From positions 372,001-436,000 of the forward strand of contig JAESUZ010003879.1 of the NCBI GenBank assembly GCA_017311185.1: a DNA stretch of 64,000 nt, read 5' to 3'. The notes under the pieces were generated by a model. It ran no database searches. It saw nothing but the letters and a program-made list of their open reading frames with translations, and was not told where the DNA came from. Source of the stretch: Proteles cristata cristata (Eukaryota; Chordata; Mammalia; Carnivora; Hyaenidae). A program made the translations under genes and the position numbers. Positions 1 to 12,483 of this stretch are shown in pieces. How positions within the stretch are numbered: the stretch's first letter is position 1; each line of letters opens with the position of its first letter.

Positions 1-271
1 AGAACTATAGGCCAATATCCTTGATGAATATGGATGCAAAAATCCTCAACAAGATCCTTGAAAATCGAATCCAACAGCTCATGAAAAGAATTATCCACCA
101 AGATCAAGTGGGATTCATTCCTGGGTTACAGGTCAGGTTCAACATTCATAAATCAATCAATGTGATACATCCCATCGACAAAAGAAAAGATAAAAACCAT
201 ATGATCCTGGTGATAGATGCAGAAAAAGCATTTGACAAAATACACCATCCCTTCTTAATAAAGACTCTAGA

Positions 272-442
272 GGGGCGCCTGGGTGGCTTAGTCGGTTGAG
301 CCTCCGACTTTCGCTTAGGTCATGATATCGCGGTTCGTGGGTTCGGGCCCCGTGTCGGGCTCTGTGCTGACTGCCAGCTCAGAGCCTGGAGCCTATTTCA
401 GAGTCTGTGTTTCCCTCTCTCTCTCTAACCCTCCCCTGTTCA

Positions 443-496
<54 letters not shown>

Positions 497-530
497 GTCT
501 CCTAGAAATAAATAAAAATATTAAGAAAAA
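272..530 (+). mobile_element. Carnivore tRNA-SINE (SINEC type) in L1
   Basis: GGGGCGCCTGGGTGGCTTAG head, tRNA-like B-box region GGTTCG, a long (CT)n tract at 449-503 and an A-rich tail. The 12-bp target-site duplication AAAGACTCTAGA is at 260-271 and 531-542. Confidence 0.95.
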
Positions 531-1428
531 AAAGACTCTAGAGAAAGTTGGGATAGAAGGAACCTACTTAAACATCATAAATGCTATGAGAAGCCTTCAG
601 CTAACATCATCCTCAATGGGGAAAAACTGAGAGCTTTCCCCCTGAGATCAGGAACATGACAGGGGTGTCCACTCTCACCACTGGTGTTTAACATGGTGCT
701 GGAAGTCCTAGCATCAGCCATCAGACAACAAAAGGAAATCAAAGGCATCAGAATTGGCAAAGAGGAAGCCAATCTTTCACCTTTCACATACGACATGATA
801 CTCTACCTAGAAAACCCGACAGACTCGTCCAGAAGCCTACTAGAACTGATCCAAGAACTGAGCAAAGTTGCAGGGTACAAAATCAACGTACAGAAATCTG
901 TTGCATTCTTATACACCAATAATGAAGCAACAGAAAGAGAAATCAAGAAGATTATCCCAGTCACAATTGCATAAAAAAACCATAAAATACCTAGGAAAAA
1001 ACCTAACCAAATATACAAGAGATCTGTATGATGAAAACTATGGAAAAGTTATGAAGGAAATTGAAGAAGACACAAAGAAATGGAAAAACATTCCATGCTC
1101 ATGGATAGGAAGAATAAATATAGTTAAGATGTCATTACTACCTAAGGCACTCTACACATTCAATGCAATTCCAATCAAAATTGCACCAGCATACTTCTCA
1201 AAACTGGAACAAACTATCCAAAAATTTGTATGGAATCACAAAAGACCCCGAATAGCCAAAGTAATCCTGAAAAATAAAACCATAACGGGAGGGATCACCA
1301 TCCCAGACTTTAGCCTCTACTACAAAGCTGTCATCATCAAGACAGTATGGTATTGGCACAAAAATAGACACCTAGACCAATGGAATAGAATTGAGAACTC
1401 AGACCTGGATCCAAAGGTATGCAGCCAA

Positions 1429-1781
1429 TGAGAAACAATGAAATCTGGCCATGTGTAGCAACATGGATGGATCTTGAGGGCGTTATGCTGAGCGAATAAG
1501 TCAGGCAGAGAAGGACAAATATCATATGTGTGCACGTATAGGAGGATTAGGAGGAACTTAACAGAGGACCAAGGGGGAGAAGAAGGGTGGAAATGGTGGG
1601 GGGAAAGGAGAGAGGCAAACCATGAGAGACTCTTGAATGCTGACAAAAACTGAGGACTGGTGGATGTGTGGGGGAGGAGGGGTGGGCATGGAGGAGGACA
1701 CTTGTGGGGATGAGCACTGGGTGTTATGTGGAAACTAATTTGACAATAAACTATTTGTAAAAAAAACAAAAAAACAAAAAA
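1429..1781 (+). mobile_element. 5'-truncated L1 3' end nested in L1
   Basis: Starts at the ORF2 C-terminal codons (GAGAAACAATGAAATCTGGC region), then the G-rich 3'UTR and A-rich tail. A perfect 17-bp TSD, CAAAGGTATGCAGCCAA, lies at 1412-1428 and 1782-1798, so this is a clean insertion into the older L1. Confidence 0.93.
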
Positions 1782-4399
1782 CAAAGGTATGCAGCCAACT
1801 AATCTTTGACAAAGCAGGAAAGAAAACCCAATGGAAAAATGACAGCCTCTTTAACAGATGGTGTTGGACAGCAATATGCAGAAGAATGAAACTAGATCAA
1901 AATCTCACACCATACACAAAAATAAACTCAAAATGGATAAAGGACCTGAATGTGAGACAGAAAACCATCAAAACCCCAGAGAAAAAGCAGGAAATAACCT
2001 CCTTGACCTCCACCGCAGCAACTTCTTACTTGACAATCCCCAAAAGCAAGGGAATCAAGAGCAAAAATAAACTAATGGGACTTCATCAAGATTAAAAGCT
2101 TCTGCAAGGCAAAGGAAACAATCCACAAAATAAATACGCAACCAATGGAATGGGAAAAGATAGTTGCAAATGACATATCAGATAAAGGGTTAATATCCAA
2201 AATCTATAAGGAACTCCCCAAACTCCGCACCCAAAAAACAAACAATCCAGTAAAGAAATAGGCAGAAGATATGAACAGACACTTCTCTAAAGAGGACATC
2301 CAGATGGCCAACAGACACATGAAACGATGCTCAGTGTGCCTCCTCATCAGGGAAATACAAATCAAAACCACACTGAGATACCACGTCATGCCAGTCAAAG
2401 TGGCTAAAGTGAGTAAATCAGAAGACTCTAGATGGTGCTGAGGATGTGGAGAAACGGGCACCCTCCTACACTGTTGGTGGGAATGTAAACTGGTACAGCC
2501 CCTCTGGAAAACAGTGTGCAAGTTCCTCAGAAAATTAACAATACAACTCCCCTGTGACCCAGCAATTGCACTGCTAGGAATTTTCCCAAGTGATACAGAA
2601 ATGCTGATGCATAGGAGCATATGTACCCCAATGTTCACAGCACCTCTCTCAACAATAGCTAAAACATGGAAAGAGCCTAAATGTTCATCAACTGACGAAT
2701 GGATCAAGAAGATGTGGTTTATGTATACGATGGAATACTACATGGCAATGAGAAAGAATGAAATCTGGCCATGTGTAGCAACATGGATGGACCTTGCGGG
2801 TGTTATGCTGAGCAAAGTAAGTCAGGCAGAGAAGGACAATTTTCATATGTTTGCACGTATAGGAGGATTAGGAGGAACTTAACGGTGGACCATGGGGGAG
2901 GAGTAGGGGAGAAATGGTGAGGGAAAGGGAGAGAGGAAAACCATGAGAGACTCTAGAATGCTGAGAACAAACTAAGGACTGATGGTTGGGGGAAGGGAGA
3001 TGGGCATGGAGGGGAGCACTTGTGGGGATGAGCACTGGGTGTTATATGGAAACCAACTTGACATTAAACTATTTGTAAAAAAAGAAAAATAAATTTAAGA
3101 AGCTTTTTCTGCCTCTATTGGCAATGTCATATGTTTATTATTCTTTCTGCTATTAATGTGATGTGTCACATTGATTGATTGGTTAGTATTGAACCAGCCC
3201 TGCAGCCCAGGAATGAATCCCTCTTGATCAAGGTGAACACTTCGTTTAATACACTGTTGAATTGGATTTGCTAGTATGTTGTTGAGAATTTTTGCATCCA
3301 TGTTCATTAGAGATACTGGCCTATAATTCTTATTTTCGGTGGGGTCTCTGTCTGGTTTGAGAATCAAGGTAATTCTGGATTCATAGTATCTGGAAGCTTT
3401 CCTTCTGTTTCTCCTTTTTGGAACAGCCTGAGAAGGATAGGTTATTTCTGCTTTAAATGTCTGGTAGATTCCCCTGAGTAGCCATCTGGCCCAGGATTCT
3501 TATTGGCTGGAAGATTTTTGATAACTGATTCAATTTCTTTGCTAGTTATGGGTCTGTTCAAATTTTCTATTTCTTCCCATTTGAGTTTTAGTAGTGTCTG
3601 GATATCTGGGAATTTGTTCATTTCTTCCAGGCTGTCCAGTTTGTTGGCACATAATTTTTCATAGTATTCTCTAATAATTGTTTCAATTTCTGTGGTGTTG
3701 GTTGTGATCTCTCCTCTATCATTCATAATTTTATCCATTTTGGTTCTTTCTCTTCTTTTTGAGAGGACTGGCTAGGGGTTTATCAATTTTGTTTACTTTT
3801 TAAGAAAAACTAACTCTTAGATTCACTGATCTGTTCTAGTGATTTTTTAATTCTATATTGTTTATGGTCTAGTCTCTATTATTTCTCTTCTGCTGGCTTT
3901 GGGGTTTCCTTGATGATCTGCTTCTAGTTCCTTTAAGTGTGTGGTTGGATTTTGTATTTGAGATTTTTTTTTTGTTTCTTGAAATAGGCCTGGACTGCAG
4001 TGTATTGTCCCCTTAGGACTGCCTTTGCTGCATTCCAAAGGGTTTGGATTGTCATGTTTGCATTTTCATTTGTTTCCGTATATTTTAAAAATTTCTTCTT
4101 TAATTGCCTAGTTGACCCACTCATTCTTTAGTACGATATTCTTTAACCTCCATGCATCAGAAAGCTTTCCAAATTTTGTCTTGTGGTTTATTTCAAGTTT
4201 CATAGCTGAAAATATGCATGTTATGATCTCAATTATTTTAAATTATTGATGGCTGTTTTGTGACCCAGTATGTGATCTATCTTGGGGAATGTTCCATGTG
4301 CACTTAAGAAGATTGTGTATTCTGTAGCTTTTGGATGAAAACTTTTGAATACATCTGTCCAGTCCATCTGGTCCAGTGTATCATTCAAGGCCATTGTTT

Positions 4400-4638
4400 T
4401 TTTTGTTTTTGTTTTTGTTTTTTTGTTTTTTTTTTACTGTTTTATTTATATCTGAGAGAGAGAGTCAGCGTGAACAGGGGAGGGTCAGAGAGAGAGGGAG
4501 ATACAGAATCTGAAAAAGTCTCCAGGCTCTGAGCCGGCAGTCAGCACAGAGCCCGACACAGGGCTCGAACCCATGAACTGTGAGATCATGACCTGGGCCG
4601 AAGTTGGATGCTTAACCGACTGAGCCACCCAGGCGCTC
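4400..4638 (-). mobile_element. Carnivore tRNA-SINE
   Basis: Reverse-oriented SINE with poly-T at the left and GCCACCCAGGCGCTCC at the right. TSD CAAGGCCATTGTTT is at about 4386-4399 and 4639-4652. Confidence 0.95.
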
Positions 4639-6079
4639 CAAGGCCATTGTTTCTTTATTGATTTTCTCCCTAGATGATGTGTCCATTGCTGTGACTGGAG
4701 TATTAAAGTCCCCTGCAATTGCAGTATTCATAAGATTGCTTACGTTTGTGATTAACTGATTTATATATTTGGGTGTCCTCCTGTTGGGGGCATAAATATT
4801 TATAATTGTTGGCCTTGTTGATGGATAGAGCCATAATTATGATATAATGCCCTTCTTCATCTCTTGTAACATCCTTTAATTTAAAATCTAGTTTTTCTGA
4901 TATAAATATGGCTACTCCACCATTCTTTTGACTTCCAGTAGCATGATAGATGGTTCTCTACCCCCTCACTTTCAATCTGAATGTGTCCTCAGGTCTAAAA
5001 TGTGTCTCTTATACACAGCATATAGATAGATCTTGTTTGTTTTTTAAAACCATTCTGATACCCTATGTCTTCTGTTTGGAGCGTTTAGTCCATTTACATT
5101 CAGAGTGATTATTGAAAGACATGGATTTTGTCATGAGTAGGTTTTGTGCTTTTGGCATTGTGTTATGTGTAGGTTTTGTGCTTGTGGTGATATCTCTGAT
5201 CCTCTGTAGTCTTTGCAGCATTCCACTCACATACTTCCCCTTAGGATCTCTTGCAGGGCTGGTTTAGTTATCATGAACTCCTTCAATTTTTGTTTGGGAA
5301 ATCCTTTACCTCTTCTTCTATTCTGAATGACAGCTCTTCTGGATAAAGGATTCTTGGCTGCATACTTTTTCTATTCAGCACAGTGAGTATTTTCTGCCAC
5401 TGCCTCTTGGCCTGCAAAGTTTCAGTGGAAAGGTCTGCTAGTACCCTTACATGTCTACCCTTGTAGGTTAAGGCCCATTTGTCCCTAGCTGCTTTCATAA
5501 TTCTCTCTTTGCCTTTGTATTTTGCCAGTTTCACTATGATACGCTGTGGAGAAGACCTATTCCTGTTAAATCTGAAGGGAGTTCTCTGTGCCTCCCGGAT
5601 GTGGATGTCTGCTTTCTTCCCCAGATTAGGGAAGTTCTCAGCTATAGTTTGTGCAGCTAAACCTTCTGCCCCTTTATCTCTCTCTTCTTCTTATGGAACC
5701 CCTTTAATATGGATATTATTATGTTTCATTGAATCACTTAGTTCTGTAATTCCCCCCTCGTGATCTAGTGTTTTCCTATCTGTCTTGTTCTTGGCTTCAT
5801 CATTTTCCATAATTTTATCCTCTATTTCACTTATTATCCCCTCTGCTTCCTCCATCCTTGCCCTCGCTGCAGCTAGTTTATTTTGCACTTCATTTACAGC
5901 ATTTCTTAATTCATTGTGACTATTTCTTAGTTTCTGGATCTCTGCAGCAATAGATTCTCTGCTATCTTCTATGCTTTTTTCAAGCCCTGAGAATAGTCTT
6001 ATGACTACTATTCTAAATTCTATTTCAGTTATATTATTTATATCTGTTTTGATCAATTCTTTAACTGTCCTTTCTTTTT

Positions 6080-6299
6080 TTTAAAAAATGTTTTATGTAT
6101 TTCTGAGAGAGCGAGAGAGAGGGAGAGAGATAGCGTGAGCAGGGGAGGGTCACAGAGAGAAGCAGATACAGAATCTGAAACAGGCTCCAGGCTCTGAGCT
6201 GGCAGCACAGAGCCCGATGTGGGGCTCAAACCCACGAACCATGACATTATGACTTGAGCCAAAGTCGGACACTTAAGCGACTGAGCCACCCAGGCACTC
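6080..6299 (-). mobile_element. Carnivore tRNA-SINE
   Basis: Reverse SINE ending GCCACCCAGGCACTCC, flanked by near-identical CTGTCCTTTCTTTT at about 6066-6079 and 6302-6315. Confidence 0.93.
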
Positions 6300-6841
6300 C
6301 AGCTGTCCTTTCTTTTGTGGAAAATTCTTCAATCTCATCATTTTCACTAGTTTTCTGCTATTAAAATAAAAGCTTATTATGTTTCTTGCACCTGTGAGCA
6401 CTTCTATATTAAAAAGAGGTCATACACTGTCCAGGGCCTGTCCCTTCAGGAGGTGTTTTTGGAGTGTGTTGCATGCTCTTTTTTGTTGTGACTCTGGTTG
6501 CTTTATCTCCCTACTCGTAGTGGTGGTTTGGGCCTTCCACCTGGTGTGCTTTGATTTGTTCATTGAAGTAACCCTGGAAAAAAACTTTTTAAAAGGGAGG
6601 TGGTAGAGGAAGCCTGATCCCACACAAAGAGAGAGATGACAGCTGTGGGGGAAAAGAAAAGAGAAAAAAAATGGCCAGGAAGAGAATCAAAGAAACTATA
6701 CAGTTTAATCCAGAGAGAGAAAGAGAGGAAAATAAAGAAGGAGATATAGAAGAGGTATAAAAATAGTAGATTAAAAATCTCCACTTAAACAAACCAAGAA
6801 CCAGAATAACCAGACTAGAGAAGGAAAGAAATATTATAGAA

Positions 6842-6845
<4 letters not shown>

Positions 6846-6894
<49 letters not shown>
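6846..6894 (+). repeat. (TA)n microsatellite
   Basis: About 24 uninterrupted TA/AT units inside the minus-strand L1 5'UTR. Confidence 0.97.
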
Positions 6895-6896
<2 letters not shown>

Positions 6897-7275
6897 AATT
6901 GTCAAAATTAAATCAGAAAATGTAAAACTGCTGGGTACCTTGCAACCAGCGGCAGTGCTGGTCTGGAGAAGAGGCTGTCTGGTTCATTAGCATCAATCCT
7001 GGTCCAGTAGGTACGCAGTTACTAGGCGTTTAAAAAAGTTTAAAAACTTTTTCAAATGGAAAGACCTTTAGTTTTCCATTTTGTTAGTAAGTTTAATTTT
7101 TGTTGCCTTGTGATTAAATTGGTTGTAATATTTATACCTTATGGAAATTAATAATCTTTTTTCTTTGAGATAATTATCAGTTTTTTTACAAGAAAATATA
7201 TTCTGTGTTCTCCCCCTTTCTGTCTCCCTCTTTCTCTATATATGTCATATATAATACATATGGTTTACCTTATTG

Positions 7276-7672
7276 ATTATGTTGTTTGTTTATTTTTTAT
7301 AGTTTATTGTCAAGTTGGTTTACATATAACACCCAGTGCTCATCCCAACAAGTGCCATCCTCAGTGCCCATCACCCCCTTCCCCTCCCCCCATACCCCTC
7401 AGCCCTCAGTTTGTTCTCAGCATTCAAGAGTCTCTCATAGTTTGCCTCCCTCCCTCGTCCCAACTATTTTTCCACTTCTTCTCCCACTTCGTCCTCCACT
7501 AAATTTCTCCTAACCCACCTATATGTGCAAACATATGGTATTTGTCCTTCTCTGACTGACTTATTTTGCTCAGTATAACACCCTCTAGTTCCATCCATGT
7601 TGCTACAAATGGCCAGATTTCATACTTTCTCATTGCCATGTAGTATTCCATTGTATAAATATACCACACGTT
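7276..7672 (-). mobile_element. 5'-truncated L1 3' end
   Basis: Complement of the L1 3'UTR and ORF2 C-terminus: TTTATTGTCAAGTTGGTTTA, ACACCCAGTGCTCATCCC, then CATGTAGTATTCCATTGTAT at the right. About 400 bp, with no usable frame. Confidence 0.9.
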
Positions 7673-7904
7673 GTTTAGATTTTCTAAATTTATATTCTTT
7701 TCTTATAGCACTTTATCTGTTTTGTACTGAGGCTAGTTTCTTAAGTCTCATATTATTACTGTTATTTTTAAGTTTATGTCTCCTTTTGCTTTATAGCACT
7801 TGTTGCTGTGTTATTTGCTGAATAAATGTTCCTAAGTGTTATATCTTTATTGTGAATCTTGGCTTTTACCATTAAGACACATTGTTTGTTGTATTTAATG
7901 CTTT

Positions 7905-10690
7905 TAAAACTGAAACAGGAATAAATAGAAAATTTGAACAGAATCATAATCAAAAAAGAAATTGAATCAGTAATAAAAAATCTCCCAACAACAAGAGTTC
8001 TGAGCCAGGTGGTTTCCCAGGTGAATTCTCCCAGACATTTATAGAGGAATTAATACCCATCCTTCTCAAACTATATCAAAAAATAAAAAGTGGAAGGAAA
8101 ATTTCCAAACTCATTCTATTAGGCAAGCATTATCTTGATCTCAAAACCAGACGAAAAAAAAAACACGAAAAAGAATTATAACCAATATTCTTGATGAACA
8201 TGGATTCAGAAATCCTCAACAAGAAGTTAGCAAAAAAAAAAAAAAAAACAAAACAAAAACAGAAGTTAGAAAATAGAATTCAACAGTACATTTAAAAGAA
8301 TTATTCACCATGTTCAAGTGGAGCTTATTCCTGGGGTGCAGGAATGATTCAATATATGCAAATCAATCAGTGTGATATAAAAGAAAGGATAAGAACCATA
8401 TAATTCTCTAAATAGATACAGAAAAACCGTTTGACAAAATATAGCATCCATTCTTTATAATAACCATCAACAAAGTAGGGATAGAGGGAACATACCTCAA
8501 CATCATAAAGACCATATATGAAAGACCACAGGTAATATCATCCTCAGTGGAAAAACAGAGCCTTTTTCCTATGGTCAGGAACAAGACAAGGATGTCCACT
8601 CTCACCATTACTATTTAACATAGTACTGGAATACTTAGCCACAGCAATAAGAAAATAAAAAGAAACAAAGAACATACAAACTGAAAAGAAGTCAAGCTTT
8701 CACTATTTGCAGATTACATGACACTCTATATAGGAAACCTGAAATATTCCACCAAAAATTGCTAGAACTAATACATGAATTCAGCAGTCACAAGATATAA
8801 TCAATGTGCAGAAATCTATTGCATTTCTATACACCAATAAGGAAGCAGCAGAATAAGAAATCTAGGAATCAATTCCATTTGCAATTGCACCAAAACCAAT
8901 AAGATGCTTAGAATTAAGTCTAACTAAAGAGATAAAAGATCTGTACTCTGAAAACTATAGAACTACTTATAAAAGTAATTGAAGAGAACACAACGAAATG
9001 GAAAAACATTCCAAGTTCATAGATCAGAAGAACAAACATTTTTAAAATGTCTATACTACCCAAAGCAATCTACACGTTCATTGCAATACCCATTCTTCTC
9101 AAACTGTATCAAAAAATAAAAAATGGAAGGAAAATTTCCAAACCACCATCATTTTTACAAAGCTAGAAAAAATAATCCTAAATTGTATGGAACCATAAAA
9201 GACCCCAAAAAGCCAAAGCAATCCTGAAAAGGAAAGAAAATGGAGGCATCACAATTTTGGATTTCAAGCTATATTGTAAAGTTGTAGTCATCAAGACAGT
9301 ATGATACTGGCACAAAAACAGACACATAGATCAATGGAACAGAATAGAAAACTCAGAAATGTTCCCACAACTATATGGTGAACTAGTCTTTGATAAATCA
9401 AGAAAGAATATCCAATGGAAAAAATACAGTCATTTCAACAAATGGTGTTGGGAAAACTGGACAGTAACATGTAGAAGAATTGGAGCACTTTCTTACATCA
9501 TCCACAAAAATAAATTCAAAATGGATGAAACACCTAAATGTGAGATAGAAAACCATCAAAACCATAGAGGAACACAAAGGCATCAACCTCTTTAACCTTG
9601 TCTGCAACAACTTCTTACTAGATATATTGCTGAAGGCAAAGGAAACAAAAGCAAACATGAACTACTGGGACTTCATCAAGGTAAAAAGCTTCTGCATAGT
9701 GAAGGAAACAATCAACAAAACTAAAAGGCAGTCTACAGAATCAGGGGAGGTATTCTTAATCAAAGTATCTGATAAAGGGTTAGTATCCAAAACCTATAAA
9801 GAACTTATCAAACTCAACATCCGAAAAACAAACAACACAGATAAGAAATGGGAAAAAGACATAGATACTTTTCCAAATAAGGCATTTAGATAGCTAACAG
9901 ACACATGAAAAACTGCTCAGCATCGCTCATTATCAGGGAAGTACAGATCAAAATCGCAATGAGATACAACCTCACACTTGTCAGAATGTCCAAAAGAAAT
10001 CACAAGAAACAACAGGTGTTAGCTATTATGGCCAGAAATAAGGACCCTTTTGCACTGCTGGTGCAAATACAAACTGGTGCAGCCACTCTGGAGAACAGTA
10101 TGGAGGTTCCTCTAAAACCTAAAAATAGAACTACCCTATGATCCAGAAATTGCACTACTAGATGTTTGCCAAAGGATACACAAATAAAGATTTGAAAGGA
10201 TACATGCATCCCAATGTTTATAACATGAATATCAACAATATCCAAACTATGGAGGGAGTCTATATGTCCATTGACTGATGAATGGATAAAGAAGATGTGG
10301 TATGTATGGAATATAACTCAGCCATCAAAAGAATGAAATCTTGCTATTTGCAACAATGTAGATGGAGCTAGAATGTATTATGCTAAGCAAAATAACTCAG
10401 AGAAATATAAATACAATATGATTTCACTCATATGAGGAATTTAAGAAAAAAACAGATGAGCATATGGGAAGTGGGGGGAAAGAGAGAAGAGTGGGAAACA
10501 AAGCACAGGAGACTCTTAATGATTGAGAACAAACTGGGAATTGATGGAGAGAGGTGAGTGGGAGATGGGCTAGATGGATGATGGGTATTGAGGAGAGTAC
10601 TTGTTGTAATGAGCACTGGGTGTTTTAAGTGACGGATCACTGAAATCCACTCCTGAAACCAATATTGCACTGTATGTTAATGAAAATTTA
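7905..10690 (+). mobile_element. Older L1 ORF2 and 3'UTR
   Basis: ORF2 reverse transcriptase from the linker onward (frames broken by many indels), then 'CACAAAAACAGACACATAGA', the Cys-rich C-terminal region and a 3'UTR ending 'GAGCACTGGGTGTTTTAAGT' at about 10610-10632. It is more diverged than the 1-3090 element. A GGAAA-rich tract (10690-10775) follows as an expanded tail. Confidence 0.85.
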
Positions 10691-10775
10691 AAGAAGAAAG
10701 GAAATGAAAGGAAAGAAGGAATGAAGGAAGGAAAAAGAAAGGGGAAGGAAAAGGAGAAAGGAAGAAAGAAATTCT
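10690..10775 (+). repeat. (GGAAA)n-like purine tract after L1 tail
   Basis: Imperfect GAAAGGAA/GGAAGGAA repeats directly follow the L1 A-rich tail. Confidence 0.85.
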
Positions 10776-12483
10776 CCTTAACCACTTGTTTTTGTTTTTA
10801 ACAATTTACTATTTTGTCCATTCTTCCTCTCCCTGTATCATTTCACACTCACCTGCTACATTATGACAAAAAGTTTACTTTATTTTCTTCCATTTATCTC
10901 CTTTCTTTCACTTTTCATTGCATGGTTTCTGTTTTGTGTGTGTGTGTGTGTGTTTCCACAAAATGAAACATTTGTAAACTAGTCTTCTCCCTTTTCCTCC
11001 ACCTTAATTTTAGATATGACATTAAAATCAGATATTTTGGTGACATTTTCCCTGTCATCACATGTAGGATCACAATCCCAGTTCATCTTTTAGATGATTA
11101 CTTGACAAATATTCTGTAAATAGACATTTAGTAAATATTTTTAGCTTGTGGGCTACAGTGTTTCTGTTATTCTTGCTCAGCTTTGGCCTTGTAGTGCAAA
11201 AGCATCTATAAATAAGACATAAATGATTGATCATGGCTTCGCCCCAATGAAACTTTATGAAATCAATCAGTAGACTACATTTGGCATAATCTGGCCACAA
11301 TTTGCAGAGCCCCTGCCCTAGTAGATTCGTGATGAAGGACTGAGGAGTGCAGGATTTTCTAAGTTCCTTTATGTTGAAAAACTGTTTTTCTATAATCTGT
11401 GATTGTTGAAGGATTTTCCAGTTGGATATAAAATTTCAAATTTTTAACGTTTATTTATTTTTGCGAGAGACAGACAGAATATGAGCAGGGGAGGGAGAGA
11501 GAGAGAGGGAGATGCAGAATCCAAAGCAGGATCCAGGCTCTGAGCTGTCAGCACAGAGCTTGATGTGGGGCTCAAACCCATGGACTGTGAGATCATGACC
11601 TGAGCTGAAGTCGGATGTTTAACCAACTGAGCCACAGAGGTGTCCCTAAAATTTCAGATTAAAAAAAATTATTATTGAAGTATAGTTGACATAGCGTTAT
11701 GTTAGTTTCAAGTGACTCAGTCTCCTACAGATTCATGGTTGTTTAATGGGTGTGAAGTTAGTTTCCTCATCCTTTTTTACAATGTTTTTATATGTAATTC
11801 CATTTTCTTTTGTTCATTTGTATGATACTGAGTTGTTTCACAAGAATCTTAGTTTCATGATGTCCTTTTCTGTCAGTATAGCAATGTCCAGATCCTTTAT
11901 TTTGTATGTTTGTTTTTGTAATGAAGGGAGTTGTGAGTGCTCTGATTTTGTGGTTCTTTTATGTCTTGCAAGATCCTTACTCTTCCTCTTATGTTTATTT
12001 TCCCTTCCATTACTCAAGTGCTAAAGGATGTTTCTCTTTCCCATTTTGTCTTTATTCTTTTCTAGAAGTTATGTCTTTCAAACGCTGAAATCATTCCTGC
12101 CCCTTTAAATGCTAATATTTTGGAGTCCCTTCACTGGGTTCCCTGATCTCATTTTCCAGGATACCTTTTTCAGACTTGTTTTGTGCTTAGTCATTCTGCT
12201 ATAGTTTTAGATCAACTTTAAGCTTCTTACCATCTTTCTTCCTCTGTATCTCTTGAGCTTTTCTTGGTCTGTCTTTCTTGATACAAAGCCTGGTGATGGG
12301 AGTGTAGCAGACACACACACATACGTGTAAACACACATAGAAGTCCATTTTTGTTCTGTTTCTACAGTAAAGGTCACTTGAATTGGTTGTCTGATTCACT
12401 GTATATTTAGTCAATAAATACTTTGTTCATAGTTAATCTTGGAGGCAAACAAGAGACTATAGATATCTTTTCAGGATTTCTAA
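10776..12483. other. Mostly non-coding; (TG)n and L1-like fragment
   Basis: Contains a (TG)n run at about 10937-10951 and a SINE at 11440-11646. From 11668 there is the L1 3'-type stretch 'ATTGAAGTATAGTTGACATA', which extends perhaps 60 bp. No gene is recognised; the rest is AT-rich unique-looking sequence up to the PRAME pseudogene. Confidence 0.55.
11440..11646 (-). mobile_element. Carnivore tRNA-SINE
   Basis: Reverse SINE beginning AACGTTTATTTATTTTTGCG. TSD TAAAATTTCA at about 11430-11439 and 11647-11656. The head is diverged (GCCACAGAGGTGTCCC), so it is an older copy. Confidence 0.9.

Larger units (their letters stand above)
1..3090 (+). mobile_element. Carnivore L1, 3' half (ORF2 and 3'UTR), dead; left end outside window
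   Basis: Starts inside the ORF2 reverse transcriptase ([26 protein letters not shown]) and runs to the ORF2 end near 2881 ([28 protein letters not shown]). A G-rich 3'UTR and an A-rich tail near 3070-3090 follow. The catalytic FADD motif is changed to FTYD at about 783-794, so the enzyme is inactive. Two later insertions interrupt it: a SINE at 272-530 and a short L1 3' end at 1429-1781. Confidence 0.9.
3096..7020 (-). mobile_element. L1, minus strand: 5'UTR, ORF1, ORF2 N-half; broken
   Basis: Reading the minus strand: 5'UTR-like sequence from about 7020, ORF1 coiled coil and RRM (about 6056-5690, then 5534-5283 with AARDKWALTYKGR and LNRKSMQPRILYPEELSFRI), ORF2 endonuclease (about 5200-4650), linker and reverse transcriptase start ([26 protein letters not shown]). 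It ends at 3096 after EAEKAS, directly beside the tail of the plus-strand L1. SINEs sit at 4400-4638 and 6080-6299 and a (TA)n at 6846-6894. All frames are interrupted. Confidence 0.85.

Noticed and set aside
3090..3100. Twin-primed (inverted) L1 spanning the plus and minus elements
   Set aside because: In twin priming the inverted part lies 5' of the part with the A tail; here the minus segment lies after the tail, so insertion of one L1 into another fits better.
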